From contig CP082962.1 in the NCBI GenBank assembly GCA_021730285.1, positions 3,915,501 to 3,979,500 of the forward strand: a DNA stretch of 64,000 nt. The letters are read 5' to 3'. Both the position numbers and the translations under genes were made by a program. The notes under the pieces were generated by a model. That model had not been told where the DNA came from, did no database searches, and saw nothing but the letters and a program-made list of their open reading frames with translations. Positions 1 to 7,629 of the stretch are shown one piece after another. Position 1 is the first letter of the stretch; the number at the start of each line of letters is the position of its first letter. Source of the DNA: Desulfovibrio sp. JY. GTDB lineage: Bacteria; Desulfobacterota; Desulfovibrionia; Desulfovibrionales; Desulfovibrionaceae.

Positions 1-2
1 AG

Positions 3-1934
3 TTAAGCATCGTCACCGACGTCGACATGCCGACCGTGCGTGATCTGCAACTCATAAAGATCGCAGGCGAATCCATTCGTGTGGCCCAGCGGACCCTGCT
101 CGTGCCCGGCGTGCCCGAAAAGGACCGCAAACGCCAGTACGACAACATCGCCCGTGTCCGCGACAGCTACCACGAAGCCTGGAACGAATACGAAAAGCTG
201 CCCAAAACGGAAAAGGCGAGGCGCCTCTGGCAGGAATTCGTGCCCGCTTGGCAGGAATGGGTCAAAATCAACAACGAGACGTTCGACGCGGCCCGGGAAT
301 GGGACAAGTCCGACCTTGGCGACCCCAACGTGTTAAGCGGCAAGATCGCCAAATTCCGCGGCGACCATTACAAGCTTTTGAGCGATGCCTGGGCCTTGGC
401 CCTTTCCGGCGCGCCCCTGACCGGTGGGGATGACGCCACGGCCTGCGCCTTCGGCCAGTGGCTCGACAGCGAGGGCCGCGACATCAAGAACCCCGTCTTC
501 CGCAAGAACCTGGCCGCAATCCAGCCCGTCCACGAGGCGCTGCACAGGGCCGTGGCCAAACTCAAGGCGCTGGCTGCCCGCAACGCCCCGCGCGAGGAAC
601 AGATCGCCCTCGTGCAGCACGACGTCATACCCGCCGTAGAAAAGACCATGAGCCACTTTGCCGCCATGGGCGAGGAAGTGGCCCGTATCGAGGCGACTTA
701 CGCCAACATGCGCCAGCAGGCCATGGTCACCACGCGGGACAAACAAATCCGGTGCTTCAAACTGCTCGACGAGCTCATGGCCGACTCCCTGGCCTCCGCC
801 CAGAAGGGCAAGAAGGACGGCGAGGAAGCCGCCTCCCGGGCAATGGTCATGCTGGTCTCGGGCATCGGCATCGGCGTGCTGTTGGCCGTGGTGCTCGGGC
901 TCATCATTTCCCGCATGATTACCAAACCCGTCCTCCTCGGGGTCCGGGCGGCCGAGGGACTGGCCGCCGGCGACCTCAACCAGCGCATCGATCTCGACCA
1001 GAAAGACGAAATCGGCGCACTGGCGGCGGCGCTGCGCCACATGATCGCCAAGCTGCGCGAGGTGGTGGGACAGGTCCAGGGCGGGGCGGAAAACGTGGCC
1101 TCGGGCTCGGAGGAGCTTTCGGCCACGACCCAGAGCCTGTCGCAAGGCGCGACGGAACAGGCGGCCAGCGTCGAGGAGATCTCGTCGTCCATGGAACAGA
1201 TGGCCGCCAATATCCGCCAGAACGCCGACAACGCCAAGCAGACCGAACAGATGGCGCTCAAGACGGCCAGGGATACTGAAAGCGGCGGCCAGGCCGTGGC
1301 CCAGACCGTTTCGGCCATGAAGCAGATCGCCGAAAAAATCGGCATCATCGAGGAAATCGCCCGCCAGACCAACCTGCTGGCCCTCAATGCCGCCATCGAA
1401 GCGGCTCGGGCCGGCGAACACGGCAAGGGCTTCGCTGTGGTGGCGGCCGAGGTGCGCAAGCTGGCCGAGCGCAGCGGCAACGCCGCCGGCGAGATCAGCG
1501 AGCTGTCCTCCTCGAGCGTCAAAATCGCCGAAAACGCCGGAGAGTTGCTGGCCCGCATCGTGCCCGACATCAAGCGCACGACCGAACTCATCCAGGAAAT
1601 CGCGGCCTCGAGCGTGGAACAAAACGCCGGCGCCGAACAGGTCAACCGGGCCATCCAGCAGCTCGACCAGGTGGTGCAGCAAAACGCATCGGCCTCCGAG
1701 GAAATGGCCTCCACCGCGGAAGAGCTCTCGGGGCAGGCCCTCCAGCTCCAGGAAACCGTCTCCTATTTCCGCCTGGACACGGTGCACAGAGCTCGCCGCG
1801 TCGCGCCCAAGGCCATTGCCGCCAAACCGGCACCCGCGGTCAAACCGACGGCCAAGCCCCAGGCCAAGGGCACAAGCGGCGTGTCCCTCGACCTTTCGAG
1901 CGACACGTCGGACGACGAGTTCGAACGGTTTTAA
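3..1934 (+). CDS. Methyl-accepting chemotaxis protein with CZB-like sensor region (5' end cut off by window)
   Basis: Chemoreceptor missing its start: the frame is open to the window edge, so the first membrane helix lies upstream. Numbering from the ATG at 27, residues 1-265 form a helical sensor region, about 272-297 a second membrane helix, about 298-350 a HAMP domain, and about 390-590 the signalling domain with its conserved hairpin tip. The sensor contains H114, then C140 followed by FGQW, then H169 and H173. This order and spacing is that of the zinc ligands of CZB (chemoreceptor zinc-binding) domains. CZB domains are usually cytoplasmic and C-terminal, whereas this one precedes the inner helix and so should be periplasmic. 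The tail is Ala/Pro/Lys-rich with no CheR-binding pentapeptide. Receptor identity is certain; the CZB reading is by eye. Confidence 0.93.
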   Translation, partial: LSIVTDVDMPTVRDLQLIKIAGESIRVAQRTLLVPGVPEKDRKRQYDNIARVRDSYHEAWNEYEKLPKTEKARRLWQEFVPAWQEWVKINNETFDAAREWDKSDLGDPNVLSGKIAKFRGDHYKLLSDAWALALSGAPLTGGDDATACAFGQWLDSEGRDIKNPVFRKNLAAIQPVHEALHRAVAKLKALAARNAPREEQIALVQHDVIPAVEKTMSHFAAMGEEVARIEATYANMRQQAMVTTRDKQIRCFKLLDELMADSLASAQKGKKDGEEAASRAMVMLVSGIGIGVLLAVVLGLIISRMITKPVLLGVRAAEGLAAGDLNQRIDLDQKDEIGALAAALRHMIAKLREVVGQVQGGAENVASGSEELSATTQSLSQGATEQAASVEEISSSMEQMAANIRQNADNAKQTEQMALKTARDTESGGQAVAQTVSAMKQIAEKIGIIEEIARQTNLLALNAAIEAARAGEHGKGFAVVAAEVRKLAERSGNAAGEISELSSSSVKIAENAGELLARIVPDIKRTTELIQEIAASSVEQNAGAEQVNRAIQQLDQVVQQNASASEEMASTAEELSGQALQLQETVSYFRLDTVHRARRVAPKAIAAKPAPAVKPTAKPQAKGTSGVSLDLSSDTSDDEFERF

Positions 1935-1949
1935 GAGAAGGACAGCGAT

Positions 1950-1990
1950 GCGAGAGGGGAAACCCTTTGAAAAGGGTTCTCCCCTCTCGC
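1950..1990 (+). repeat. Palindromic 3'-end element, copy 1 (probable terminator)
   Basis: Starts 16 nt after the chemoreceptor stop. Arms GCGAGAGGGG and CCCCTCTCGC enclose an inner ACCCTTT/AAAGGGT stem. A tail GCTCTCCCCTTCCTAAA then an AT-rich run ending in five T follow. The same sequence, including the asymmetric tail, recurs near 20775, 43878, 52173, 58904 and elsewhere. It lies between convergent genes. Confidence 0.8.
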
Positions 1991-2026
1991 GCTCTCCCCT
2001 TCCTAAATCCTATAATTTTTAATTCG

Positions 2027-3037
2027 TTAGATCATTTCCGGGCCGCGAACCGGCCAGACCAGAAAATCCCGGCCGTTTTTGAAGCCCACGCCCACGGCTC
2101 CCTTATGGAGGTAGAGGGCGTGGGCCCAATTTTTTTCAAAGGCGCTGGTGGTCGAAGACCAGTAGGCTTCGCCCACGTGCGTGAAGGGGTGTCCGGCGGG
2201 CAGGGCCGGAAAGGCGCACTCGGCGTCGACCAGGGATTCCAGCTCGTTGATGTCGGGCAACCGCCAGCCCTCGCCAAAGGCGGCGGCAACGGCCAGCGCC
2301 TCCTCCCAGGCAACGGTTCCCCCGGCCGCATCGGCCGCGCGGGCCCAGAGGAGGCCGGTCAGCCGGTCGCGCACAGCCTCGCCGCGCACCTCGAAACGCG
2401 GACTCGGCCAAGGCGTTCCCTGGCGCAGCTCCCCGTCCTGCCCGGTGCCGGCGCAGGCGATGCCCTCCCCTGCTTTATCGAAGCACCGGAGCTGTCCGGT
2501 GCGCGGCAAGAGCATGTCCCCGGCCACGGGCCAGCACAGGCAGTCCTGGTCCTTGCGGCCGTAAAACATCCGCCCGCCCTCCATATGGACGTACCAGGCA
2601 TAGCCCGGCGCGGGCGCGGCGGTTGTCGCGGTCCAGTACCAGCCGAGAAAGACGTTTCGAAAGGGATGGCCGGGCGGCAAGGCCGGACGCGCGGCTCCGT
2701 AGGAAACGAGGCTTCGCAGCTCGCGGCGGTTGGGCAGCCGCCAGTCGGATCGGCCGAAGCGCCCCTGGCTGGCCCAGGCGGCGACGAAAGCGAGGGCCTC
2801 GCCCCAGGGCATGGGGAAGCCGGCCAGCCCGGCGTCACGTGGCCAGACAAGGCCGGTCAGTGCGTCGGCGACCAGTTCGGGTCCGTCCGCGACAAACCGG
2901 TCCCCGTCAATCCGCCCGCGTCGGACATGCGCCGCGTCCTGGCCGCTGCCGGGGCAGGGAATTTCCCGACCGTCCGCATCGTGGCAGGTCGTCTGCCCGG
3001 TCGGCAGCACCGCCGTTGGAGAAAATTGAAGCGCCAT
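2027..3037 (-). CDS. DUF1566 (Lcl C-terminal-like) protein with internal duplication
   Basis: Protein of 336 residues made of two tandem copies, roughly residues 12-172 and 179-333. Each copy opens with TGQ..C.D..G..I.C.G.GQD and continues with the DUF1566 signature: LTGL(V/L)W, a Trp before EAL, WRLP(N/D), EL.SLV, HPF, YW(T/S)(A/S)TT and a final WPV. DUF1566 domains are C-type-lectin-like modules often found in deltaproteobacterial surface or lipoproteins, but no signal peptide is visible, so a cytoplasmic place is likely unless the start is mis-set. The function is unknown. It converges on the chemoreceptor and shares the terminator region between them. Confidence 0.85.
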   Translation of the reverse strand: MALQFSPTAVLPTGQTTCHDADGREIPCPGSGQDAAHVRRGRIDGDRFVADGPELVADALTGLVWPRDAGLAGFPMPWGEALAFVAAWASQGRFGRSDWRLPNRRELRSLVSYGAARPALPPGHPFRNVFLGWYWTATTAAPAPGYAWYVHMEGGRMFYGRKDQDCLCWPVAGDMLLPRTGQLRCFDKAGEGIACAGTGQDGELRQGTPWPSPRFEVRGEAVRDRLTGLLWARAADAAGGTVAWEEALAVAAAFGEGWRLPDINELESLVDAECAFPALPAGHPFTHVGEAYWSSTTSAFEKNWAHALYLHKGAVGVGFKNGRDFLVWPVRGPEMI

Positions 3038-3135
3038 CCGGCCAGTCTACCCGCCATCGGGCCGCGTGGCCAGACCAAGGTACAAGGCATGCGGCGCGCA
3101 TCGCCCCAGTCCCCGTACCAACGCCTTCATCACCC

Positions 3136-3588
3136 TCAGGCTTGGCCCGGTTCCTCGATAATGGCCGCGGCGATGGCCGTGGCGTCGCGCACGAAGGACA
3201 TGCAGAGCGTTTTGAAGCGGCCCTCCCGGCGGGCGCGTTCAAGGCCTTCCGGGGTGGAGGGGTCCAGGCCGATGAGTTCACGGCAGACAAGCGAACCGTG
3301 GAGCTTGCGAAAGCAGGTGTAAAAGTCCTCGATGCGGTCATAGGTCGCGGCCTTGGCCGCAGCGTTATCCGGACCGCCGCCCCCGCCGAAAAGCCCGATC
3401 GCCAGCATGGCCCCGGATACGGCCCCGCAGGTCGCCCCCCGGTACATGCCCACGCCAAATCCCGTGGCCAGCCGCGCGGCCGTGTCCGTATCCAGTCCAT
3501 ACGGCGCGCAAAGGGCCATGAGCACGGACTGGGAACAGTTGTAGCCGCTCGAAAAATGCGTCACCGCCACCTGTGTCGCGTCAGACAT
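3136..3588 (-). CDS. C_GCAxxG_C_C family protein
   Basis: A 150-residue member of the C_GCAxxG_C_C family of putative redox or metal-binding proteins. Four cysteines fit the family pattern: C18 in GYNCSQ, C54 in the GATCGAVSGA block (the namesake motif), C92 and C102. The longest open frame begins at 3669, but the ATG at 3588 has GGAGG nine bases upstream and starts where family members start, so the shorter form is chosen. It lies downstream of the two feoA genes on the same strand after a 150-nt gap; cotranscription is possible but unproven. The family's biochemical role is not established. Confidence 0.85.
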   Translation of the reverse strand: MSDATQVAVTHFSSGYNCSQSVLMALCAPYGLDTDTAARLATGFGVGMYRGATCGAVSGAMLAIGLFGGGGGPDNAAAKAATYDRIEDFYTCFRKLHGSLVCRELIGLDPSTPEGLERARREGRFKTLCMSFVRDATAIAAAIIEEPGQA

Positions 3589-3741
3589 GGTCTCCCTCCG
3601 GGTTCGTGGCCGGGATTGGCCGTCTGCGTACTTCGCAAACGGCATATCGGGCCGCAACGCCCGAGGCAAGCGACGAAACGGAACGGCTCATGGCCTCTTT
3701 ACGAGGGAAAATGCGAGGGCGGCGCTGCGGCCGCAAACGGC

Positions 3742-3993
3742 TTACAGCAAGGTGACGGTGATGTGGTCGGCTTCGTTGTTGCGCAGGGTCAACGTAAAAT
3801 CGCGCAATCGCAAGGCCACGGGGTCCCGAAGCGGCGCGCGGCCGATGACCGCCACCTCGGTGCCTGGAACCAAACCCATGTCCCGCAGCCGCCGGCCAAG
3901 CTCACCTCCGGCATCCACGCGGACAATGCGGGCCTTCTCGCCGACCTGCAGCCGGCGAAGGCCGATGATCGGCGTTGTCCCATCCGTGTCCAT
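3742..3993 (-). CDS. feoA: FeoA-domain protein (second of a tandem pair)
   Basis: An 83-residue FeoA domain (small SH3-like beta barrel). The family hallmark RLRDMGLVPGTEVAVIGRAPL is visible in its middle, following a VGEKARIVRV strand. FeoA proteins assist the FeoB ferrous-iron permease or act as FeoA-like metal-responsive domains. The ATG at 3993 has GGGGGAG about six bases upstream and is preferred to the in-frame TTG at 4008. It follows another feoA (4117-4368) on the same strand, and no feoB lies in the window downstream. Confidence 0.88.
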   Translation of the reverse strand: MDTDGTTPIIGLRRLQVGEKARIVRVDAGGELGRRLRDMGLVPGTEVAVIGRAPLRDPVALRLRDFTLTLRNNEADHITVTLL

Positions 3994-4116
3994 GCGCGCT
4001 CCCCCCAAAAAACAGCGCCCGGAGAAGGTTCCCCGGGTCGCCGGTCAAGACTGTATGATCGTCTACCCGGCAAGACCAGCCGGGCTTTCCGCAACTTTCG
4101 GAGGAAGGAACGAAAA

Positions 4117-4368
4117 CTAGGCCGCCTGAACACAGTCCTCGGCCAGCCGGCCCATGACCTTCTCGGCCAGGCCGCGTCCGATGGAAAGGCACGTGCCCCT
4201 GGCCCGCAGACACACCGGCCCGCCACAGCAAGCAGTGATCTCGATCACCGTGCCGGGTGTTATGCCCATGGCGAAAAGCCGCCCCCTGGCCTTGGGGCAA
4301 TCGCAAATGGATTCGACGCGCACGTGGCTGCCGGGGGGAAAATGGGCGAGGCAATGAAGGGGGGCCAT
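4117..4368 (-). CDS. feoA: FeoA-domain protein (first of a tandem pair)
   Basis: An 83-residue FeoA domain. A central GRLFAMGITPGTVIEI strand-turn carries the family's MG(I/L).PG signature. Five cysteines (C6, C22, C24, C47, C48) are more than most FeoA proteins have. The start has a strong AAGGAG. Upstream lies a near-consensus sigma-70 promoter (4392-4420) whose -35 region is overlapped by a Fur-box-like palindrome, so iron-repressed expression together with the second feoA is likely. FeoA normally works with FeoB at the inner membrane; here feoB must be elsewhere or absent. Confidence 0.88.
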   Translation of the reverse strand: MAPLHCLAHFPPGSHVRVESICDCPKARGRLFAMGITPGTVIEITACCGGPVCLRARGTCLSIGRGLAEKVMGRLAEDCVQAA

Positions 4369-4391
4369 ATGGTGCTCCTTTCCTGGAGCCT

Positions 4392-4420
4392 CATCTAGCC
4401 ATGTTGAGAATGATTGTCAA
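4392..4420 (-). promoter_or_regulatory. Predicted Fur-regulated promoter of the feoA pair
   Basis: On the minus strand, TTGACA (4420-4415) is followed after 17 nt by TAGATG (4397-4392). The palindrome TTGAGAATGATTGTCAA (4404-4420, plus strand) overlaps the -35 box. It matches the 7-1-7 Fur consensus TGATAATnATTATCA at 13 of 15 positions by hand count. Transcription would start about 16-18 nt before the feoA ATG. The promoter and operator are read from sequence; repression by Fur is inferred. Confidence 0.65.
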
Positions 4421-4447
4421 GCTCCCTTTCGATTAAACACGCACGCC

Positions 4448-5137
4448 CTATCCCCTGCCCGTCCGCTTGAGCGCATAGGTAAGTCCCAGGGAAACCAGGG
4501 CCAGAAGGGCCGACAAAAGCCCGGCCCGGAAAAAATCGCCCGTAAAAACGGCGTTGTAGATTTCCAGGGAGACGGTGTTGGTGCGCCCGACGATATCGCC
4601 GCCCAGAAGCAGGCTGACGCCGACCTCGCCAAGCGCCCGGCCCGTGGCCAGAAAAAGCCCGGCCGCCACACTCTTGCGGCAATGGGGCAGCACCACCCGC
4701 ACAAAGGTTGTCAGCGGCCCCTTGCCGAGCACGGACGAAAGTTCGACCAGGCGGAGCAGATCGCCCCGCACGGCGGCCTGCACCGGCCGCACCATCAGCG
4801 GTATGCCGGAGGTGATGGCGGCCAGGGCCAGGCCGGGAAAGCTGAAGATGATCTCGACGCCGAAAAAATGCTGGAGCGGCGCGCCGATGAGCCCCTTGCG
4901 GCCAAGGAGCAGCAACATGAAAAAGCCCACCGCCATGGGCGGCAGCACAAGCGGCAGAGATACCAGGAAATCGAGTATCGCAATAACCCGGCTGTGCCCC
5001 CGGCCGAGCAGGTAGCCCAGGGGCACGCCGAGCACGAAGAACACCGGAATCGCCACGGCCATCACCCAAAGCGTCAGCCTTATGGGGAAAAGGACGCCCG
5101 GGTCGGACAGGGCCGCTACAATCGCTTCCGGAGTCAA
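4448..5137 (-). CDS. modB: Molybdate/tungstate ABC transporter permease ModB
   Basis: A 229-residue inner-membrane permease with about five or six hydrophobic helices. Near residues 165-180 it carries the ATPase-contacting EAA-type loop (ATGRALGEVGVSLLLGG), typical of ModB/CysT permeases. It pairs with ModC to import the oxyanion delivered by ModA. It is the last gene of a minus-strand operon (hydrolase, modC, modA, modB) and begins four bases after the modA stop. The tandem feoA promoter lies just past its end. The substrate could be molybdate, tungstate or both; the permease sequence does not distinguish them. Confidence 0.92.
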   Translation of the reverse strand: MTPEAIVAALSDPGVLFPIRLTLWVMAVAIPVFFVLGVPLGYLLGRGHSRVIAILDFLVSLPLVLPPMAVGFFMLLLLGRKGLIGAPLQHFFGVEIIFSFPGLALAAITSGIPLMVRPVQAAVRGDLLRLVELSSVLGKGPLTTFVRVVLPHCRKSVAAGLFLATGRALGEVGVSLLLGGDIVGRTNTVSLEIYNAVFTGDFFRAGLLSALLALVSLGLTYALKRTGRG

Positions 5138-5140
5138 TCC

Positions 5141-5860
5141 CTACATCCCATGCTTTTTGGCGATGGCCTTGGCCGCATCCGTGGCCAGAAAGGCGGAAAA
5201 GGACTTGGCGCCGGCGACATTGGGCGAGCCGGCCAGGGATTCGGCCACGATGACGATGGGCGCGTACAGCGACGGATCGACTTCCAGATAGCCTCCGACC
5301 TTGTCGCCGACGTTCATGATATCGGTGCGGTTGACGAAGCCGGCGTCCACTTCGCCGCTGACTATATACGTGGTAACCTGGGGCACGGTGGCCACGACCA
5401 GGAGCTTATCCTTGACGGTCTTGTCCAGGCCGGTCTTGGCCAGAAACTGGGTGGCGGCCCGGCCGTAGATGGCCTTTTTGGCATCGGGCATGGCCACGCG
5501 CTTGACATCGGGCCTGGCGATCTCCTTGGCGTCGGTGAAGGTTTTGCCCTTGGGCCAGGCCAGACACAGGATGCCGTGGCCGATCTCGGCGACGCCCGAG
5601 AACTTCAGGCCGGATTTTTCCAGGAACCCCTTCTCGCCGATGATCACGTCGATGACGCCGCCGGCCTTGGCCTGGGTCGTGACCTGGCCCATATTGCCGA
5701 AAATGAGTTCCGGCTTGGTCCCGGAGGTCTTTTCATAGGCGGCGGCCAAATCCGTGACGAGCTTTTTGTAGCCCGCGCCGGCGGCGATGGTCAAAGGTCC
5801 GGCCAGAGCCTGACCGGCCATGAGAAGCACCAGGACGCAAGTCCAAAGAATTCGCAGCAT
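5141..5860 (-). CDS. modA: Molybdate/tungstate-binding protein ModA
   Basis: A 239-residue periplasmic binding protein: hydrophobic signal peptide at about 1-20 ending ALA, then the ModA fold (LTIAAGAGYKKLVTDLAAAYE). It captures molybdate or tungstate for ModBC. The ATG at 5860 has GAGGAGG upstream and overlaps the modC stop as TGATG, indicating translational coupling; the longer open frame starting at 5971 would run into modC and is rejected. The ligand-contact segment reads AGAGYK rather than the AAASL of typical ModA, which may matter for specificity. A second, more canonical modA lies at 10473. Confidence 0.9.
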   Translation of the reverse strand: MLRILWTCVLVLLMAGQALAGPLTIAAGAGYKKLVTDLAAAYEKTSGTKPELIFGNMGQVTTQAKAGGVIDVIIGEKGFLEKSGLKFSGVAEIGHGILCLAWPKGKTFTDAKEIARPDVKRVAMPDAKKAIYGRAATQFLAKTGLDKTVKDKLLVVATVPQVTTYIVSGEVDAGFVNRTDIMNVGDKVGGYLEVDPSLYAPIVIVAESLAGSPNVAGAKSFSAFLATDAAKAIAKKHGM

Positions 5861-6615
5861 CACATTCCCTCCTCGCAGCAGTGTTGGGGGTTTGGCGGGG
5901 GGGCGGCCATCACGGGCGAAGCCGCGCCGAAACGCGCGAAAAGCGCCTCGCGTTCCTGCCGGTACTGGCACAACTGGGTCGTGAACCAGTCCGGATCGAT
6001 AGTCCCCCGGTTGATGGTCACGACCTGATCGCCGAGGATTGCCGCCTCGGCCAGGTCGTGGGTCACGTGTACAATGGGGATGGCGAACCGTTGCCGCACG
6101 TCCAGAAGCTCATGGCGCAACGTCACGCGGGTGGCGGCGTCCAGAGCGGAAAAGGGTTCGTCGAGCAGCAGCGCCTTGGGCCGCCGGGCCAACGCCTGGC
6201 ACAGCGCCCCCCGCTGGCGCTCGCCGCCGGACATGGTCCCGGGATGGGCGTCCTTCAAGTGGGCGATGCCGAACAGCTCGAGCAGCTCGTCGGCAAAGGC
6301 CGTGTCCTTGGTGGCGTAGGCCACGTTCTCGGCCAGGCTCATGTGGGGGAAAAGCGAGTATTCCTGGAAAACAAGCCCGATCCCGCGCCGCCTGGGCTTG
6401 ACGCGGATGCCCTTGGCCGTGTCGCGCCAGATCTCGCCGTCGAGGCCCACCCGGCCCTTGTCCGGGTCGTCCAGGCCGGCGAGAAGCCGCAGGATAGTGG
6501 TCTTGCCCGACCCCGATGGCCCGGTCAGCACCAGTATGCCGCCGGGTGGACAGGAGAGCTCCACATCCAGGGTGAAATGGGGGAGCTTTTTCGTCAGGCG
6601 CGCAAGGAGCGTCAT
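5860..6615 (-). CDS. modC: Molybdate/tungstate ABC transporter ATPase ModC (short, no TOBE/Mop domain)
   Basis: ABC ATPase of 251 residues. Walker A GPSGSGKTT (about 33-41), Q-loop VFQEYSLFP, signature MSGGERQRGALCQAL, Walker B ALLLDEPFSALD and the switch His in VTHD are all present. Canonical ModC is about 350 residues with a C-terminal oxyanion-binding Mop/TOBE domain; this one ends soon after the nucleotide-binding domain. Its start overlaps the upstream hydrolase stop (TAATG) and its stop overlaps modA, so the genes are coupled. Oxyanion sensing in this locus may instead rest on the divergently encoded TunR, which has two Mop-type domains. Confidence 0.92.
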   Translation of the reverse strand: MTLLARLTKKLPHFTLDVELSCPPGGILVLTGPSGSGKTTILRLLAGLDDPDKGRVGLDGEIWRDTAKGIRVKPRRRGIGLVFQEYSLFPHMSLAENVAYATKDTAFADELLELFGIAHLKDAHPGTMSGGERQRGALCQALARRPKALLLDEPFSALDAATRVTLRHELLDVRQRFAIPIVHVTHDLAEAAILGDQVVTINRGTIDPDWFTTQLCQYRQEREALFARFGAASPVMAAPPPNPQHCCEEGM

Positions 6616-7334
6616 TACGCCTTGGCCTCACCGTTTTTCTTGTCCACGATGGTGGCCAGCACCCGGGCCAGTTCCACGGGCACCGTCATCTGGGGACAAT
6701 GGCCGCTTTCGATGGCGTGCATGACAAAACCCAGGGATTTTGCCCGCTCGGCCATGGCCACCAGCATGGGGTTGGGATTTTGGGCGCAGCGCAGGTAGTG
6801 GCGCTTTTCCGGAAAGACCAGTTCGTCGACCGCCGCGTCGGTGAAGGCGGCCAAAGGAAACGGGACCACACGGGCCATGAACCAGTCCGCATCGGGCGAG
6901 CCGGCCACGCCGAACATACCCGCTTCCCACGGCGCGACCAGCCAGCCGTCGGTAAGCCTTGATTCGAGCATGGCCCGGAAGGGAGCGCCGCCGAGATCGG
7001 CAAAGGACTTGCCGGGCTGGGGAATGATGCCTTCCACATAGATGGCGCCGGCCAACCGTTCCATCAGTTCGGCCATGGCCCCGGCGCAGACAAATCCGGA
7101 ATAGCTGTGGGCGACGAGAAACGTGTCCGAGAGGTCTTCCAGCTCGAAAAACTGGGTCAGATCGCGTACATACGCCCCAAGTCCCAGTCTCTTGTCCATG
7201 GTGTGGCGATGAAAGCCGCACCCGGACAACGTGGGCGCATACACCCGGTGCCCCATGGAAAAAAGCGCTTCGGCGGTCCGCTTCCAGACCCAGCCGCCCT
7301 GAAACGCGCCATGCACGCAAACGAATGTGGCCAT
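6615..7334 (-). CDS. Alpha/beta-hydrolase, first gene of the mod operon
   Basis: A 239-residue alpha/beta-hydrolase resembling plant methylesterase / EstC-type esterases. The oxyanion strand FVCVHGAFQGGW is at residues 4-15, the nucleophile serine lies in AHSYSG and the likely catalytic His in SGHCPQ near the C terminus. The ATG at 7334 has AAGGAGGGA ideally placed; the longer frame starting at 7391 is rejected. The gene leads the modCAB operon and overlaps modC by TAATG, so it should be made with the transporter. No known step of molybdate uptake needs an esterase, and the substrate is unknown. Confidence 0.85.
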   Translation of the reverse strand: MATFVCVHGAFQGGWVWKRTAEALFSMGHRVYAPTLSGCGFHRHTMDKRLGLGAYVRDLTQFFELEDLSDTFLVAHSYSGFVCAGAMAELMERLAGAIYVEGIIPQPGKSFADLGGAPFRAMLESRLTDGWLVAPWEAGMFGVAGSPDADWFMARVVPFPLAAFTDAAVDELVFPEKRHYLRCAQNPNPMLVAMAERAKSLGFVMHAIESGHCPQMTVPVELARVLATIVDKKNGEAKA

Positions 7335-7423
7335 GCTCCCTCCTTTGCCGGCAACCGGCCGCCTGGCCTGTCGCCGGGCGGCATGCGGCACATGCTACAG
7401 TTAATGAACAGTAAAATCCAGCA

Positions 7424-7447
7424 TCACCCGTATTTCTATCCGCGTGA
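7424..7447 (+). promoter_or_regulatory. Putative TunR operator 1 (mod-proximal)
   Basis: Inverted repeat TCACC-N14-CGTGA in the intergenic region between the mod operon and tunR, about 90 nt upstream of the hydrolase start. It has the same half-sites and exact 14-nt spacing as the sites at 7472 and 7553. It is placed where an activator of the weak minus-strand mod promoter could bind. Assignment to TunR is inferred from position. Confidence 0.6.
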
Positions 7448-7471
7448 CACTACTACTCGCAGAATTGAGTA

Positions 7472-7495
7472 TCACGATTTAATTAATTACCGTGA
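7472..7495 (+). promoter_or_regulatory. Putative TunR operator 2
   Basis: TCACG-N14-CGTGA with an AT-rich spacer (ATTTAATTAATTAC). It is a perfect 5-bp inverted repeat, centred 48 bp from operator 1. An inverted repeat separated by an AT-rich centre resembles the core sites bound by tyrosine recombinases, the fold TunR uses to bind DNA. Confidence 0.6.
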
Positions 7496-7552
7496 CTCTA
7501 CATAGCAAGACCTTCGCTTTGAAAGTTTTCATGCACGGTCACTGCATAAATG

Positions 7553-7576
7553 TCACGCCACAAAAACTATTCGTGA
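7553..7576 (+). promoter_or_regulatory. Putative TunR operator 3 (tunR-proximal)
   Basis: TCACG-N14-CGTGA centred 81 bp beyond operator 2 and ending 54 nt before the tunR start. It could overlap the -35 region of a tunR promoter (possible -10 TATTCT or TACAAC just downstream), which would make tunR autoregulated. The position relative to transcription is inferred. Confidence 0.55.
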
Positions 7577-7629
7577 TAGAAGCGCTGTATTCTTTACAAC
7601 ATAAGAAATGTCGGCTAACCCATCAAAGC

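Noticed and set aside
333-1787. Minus-strand 484-residue gene opposite the chemoreceptor
   Set aside because: It mirrors codon periodicity of the real gene and has no recognisable motif.
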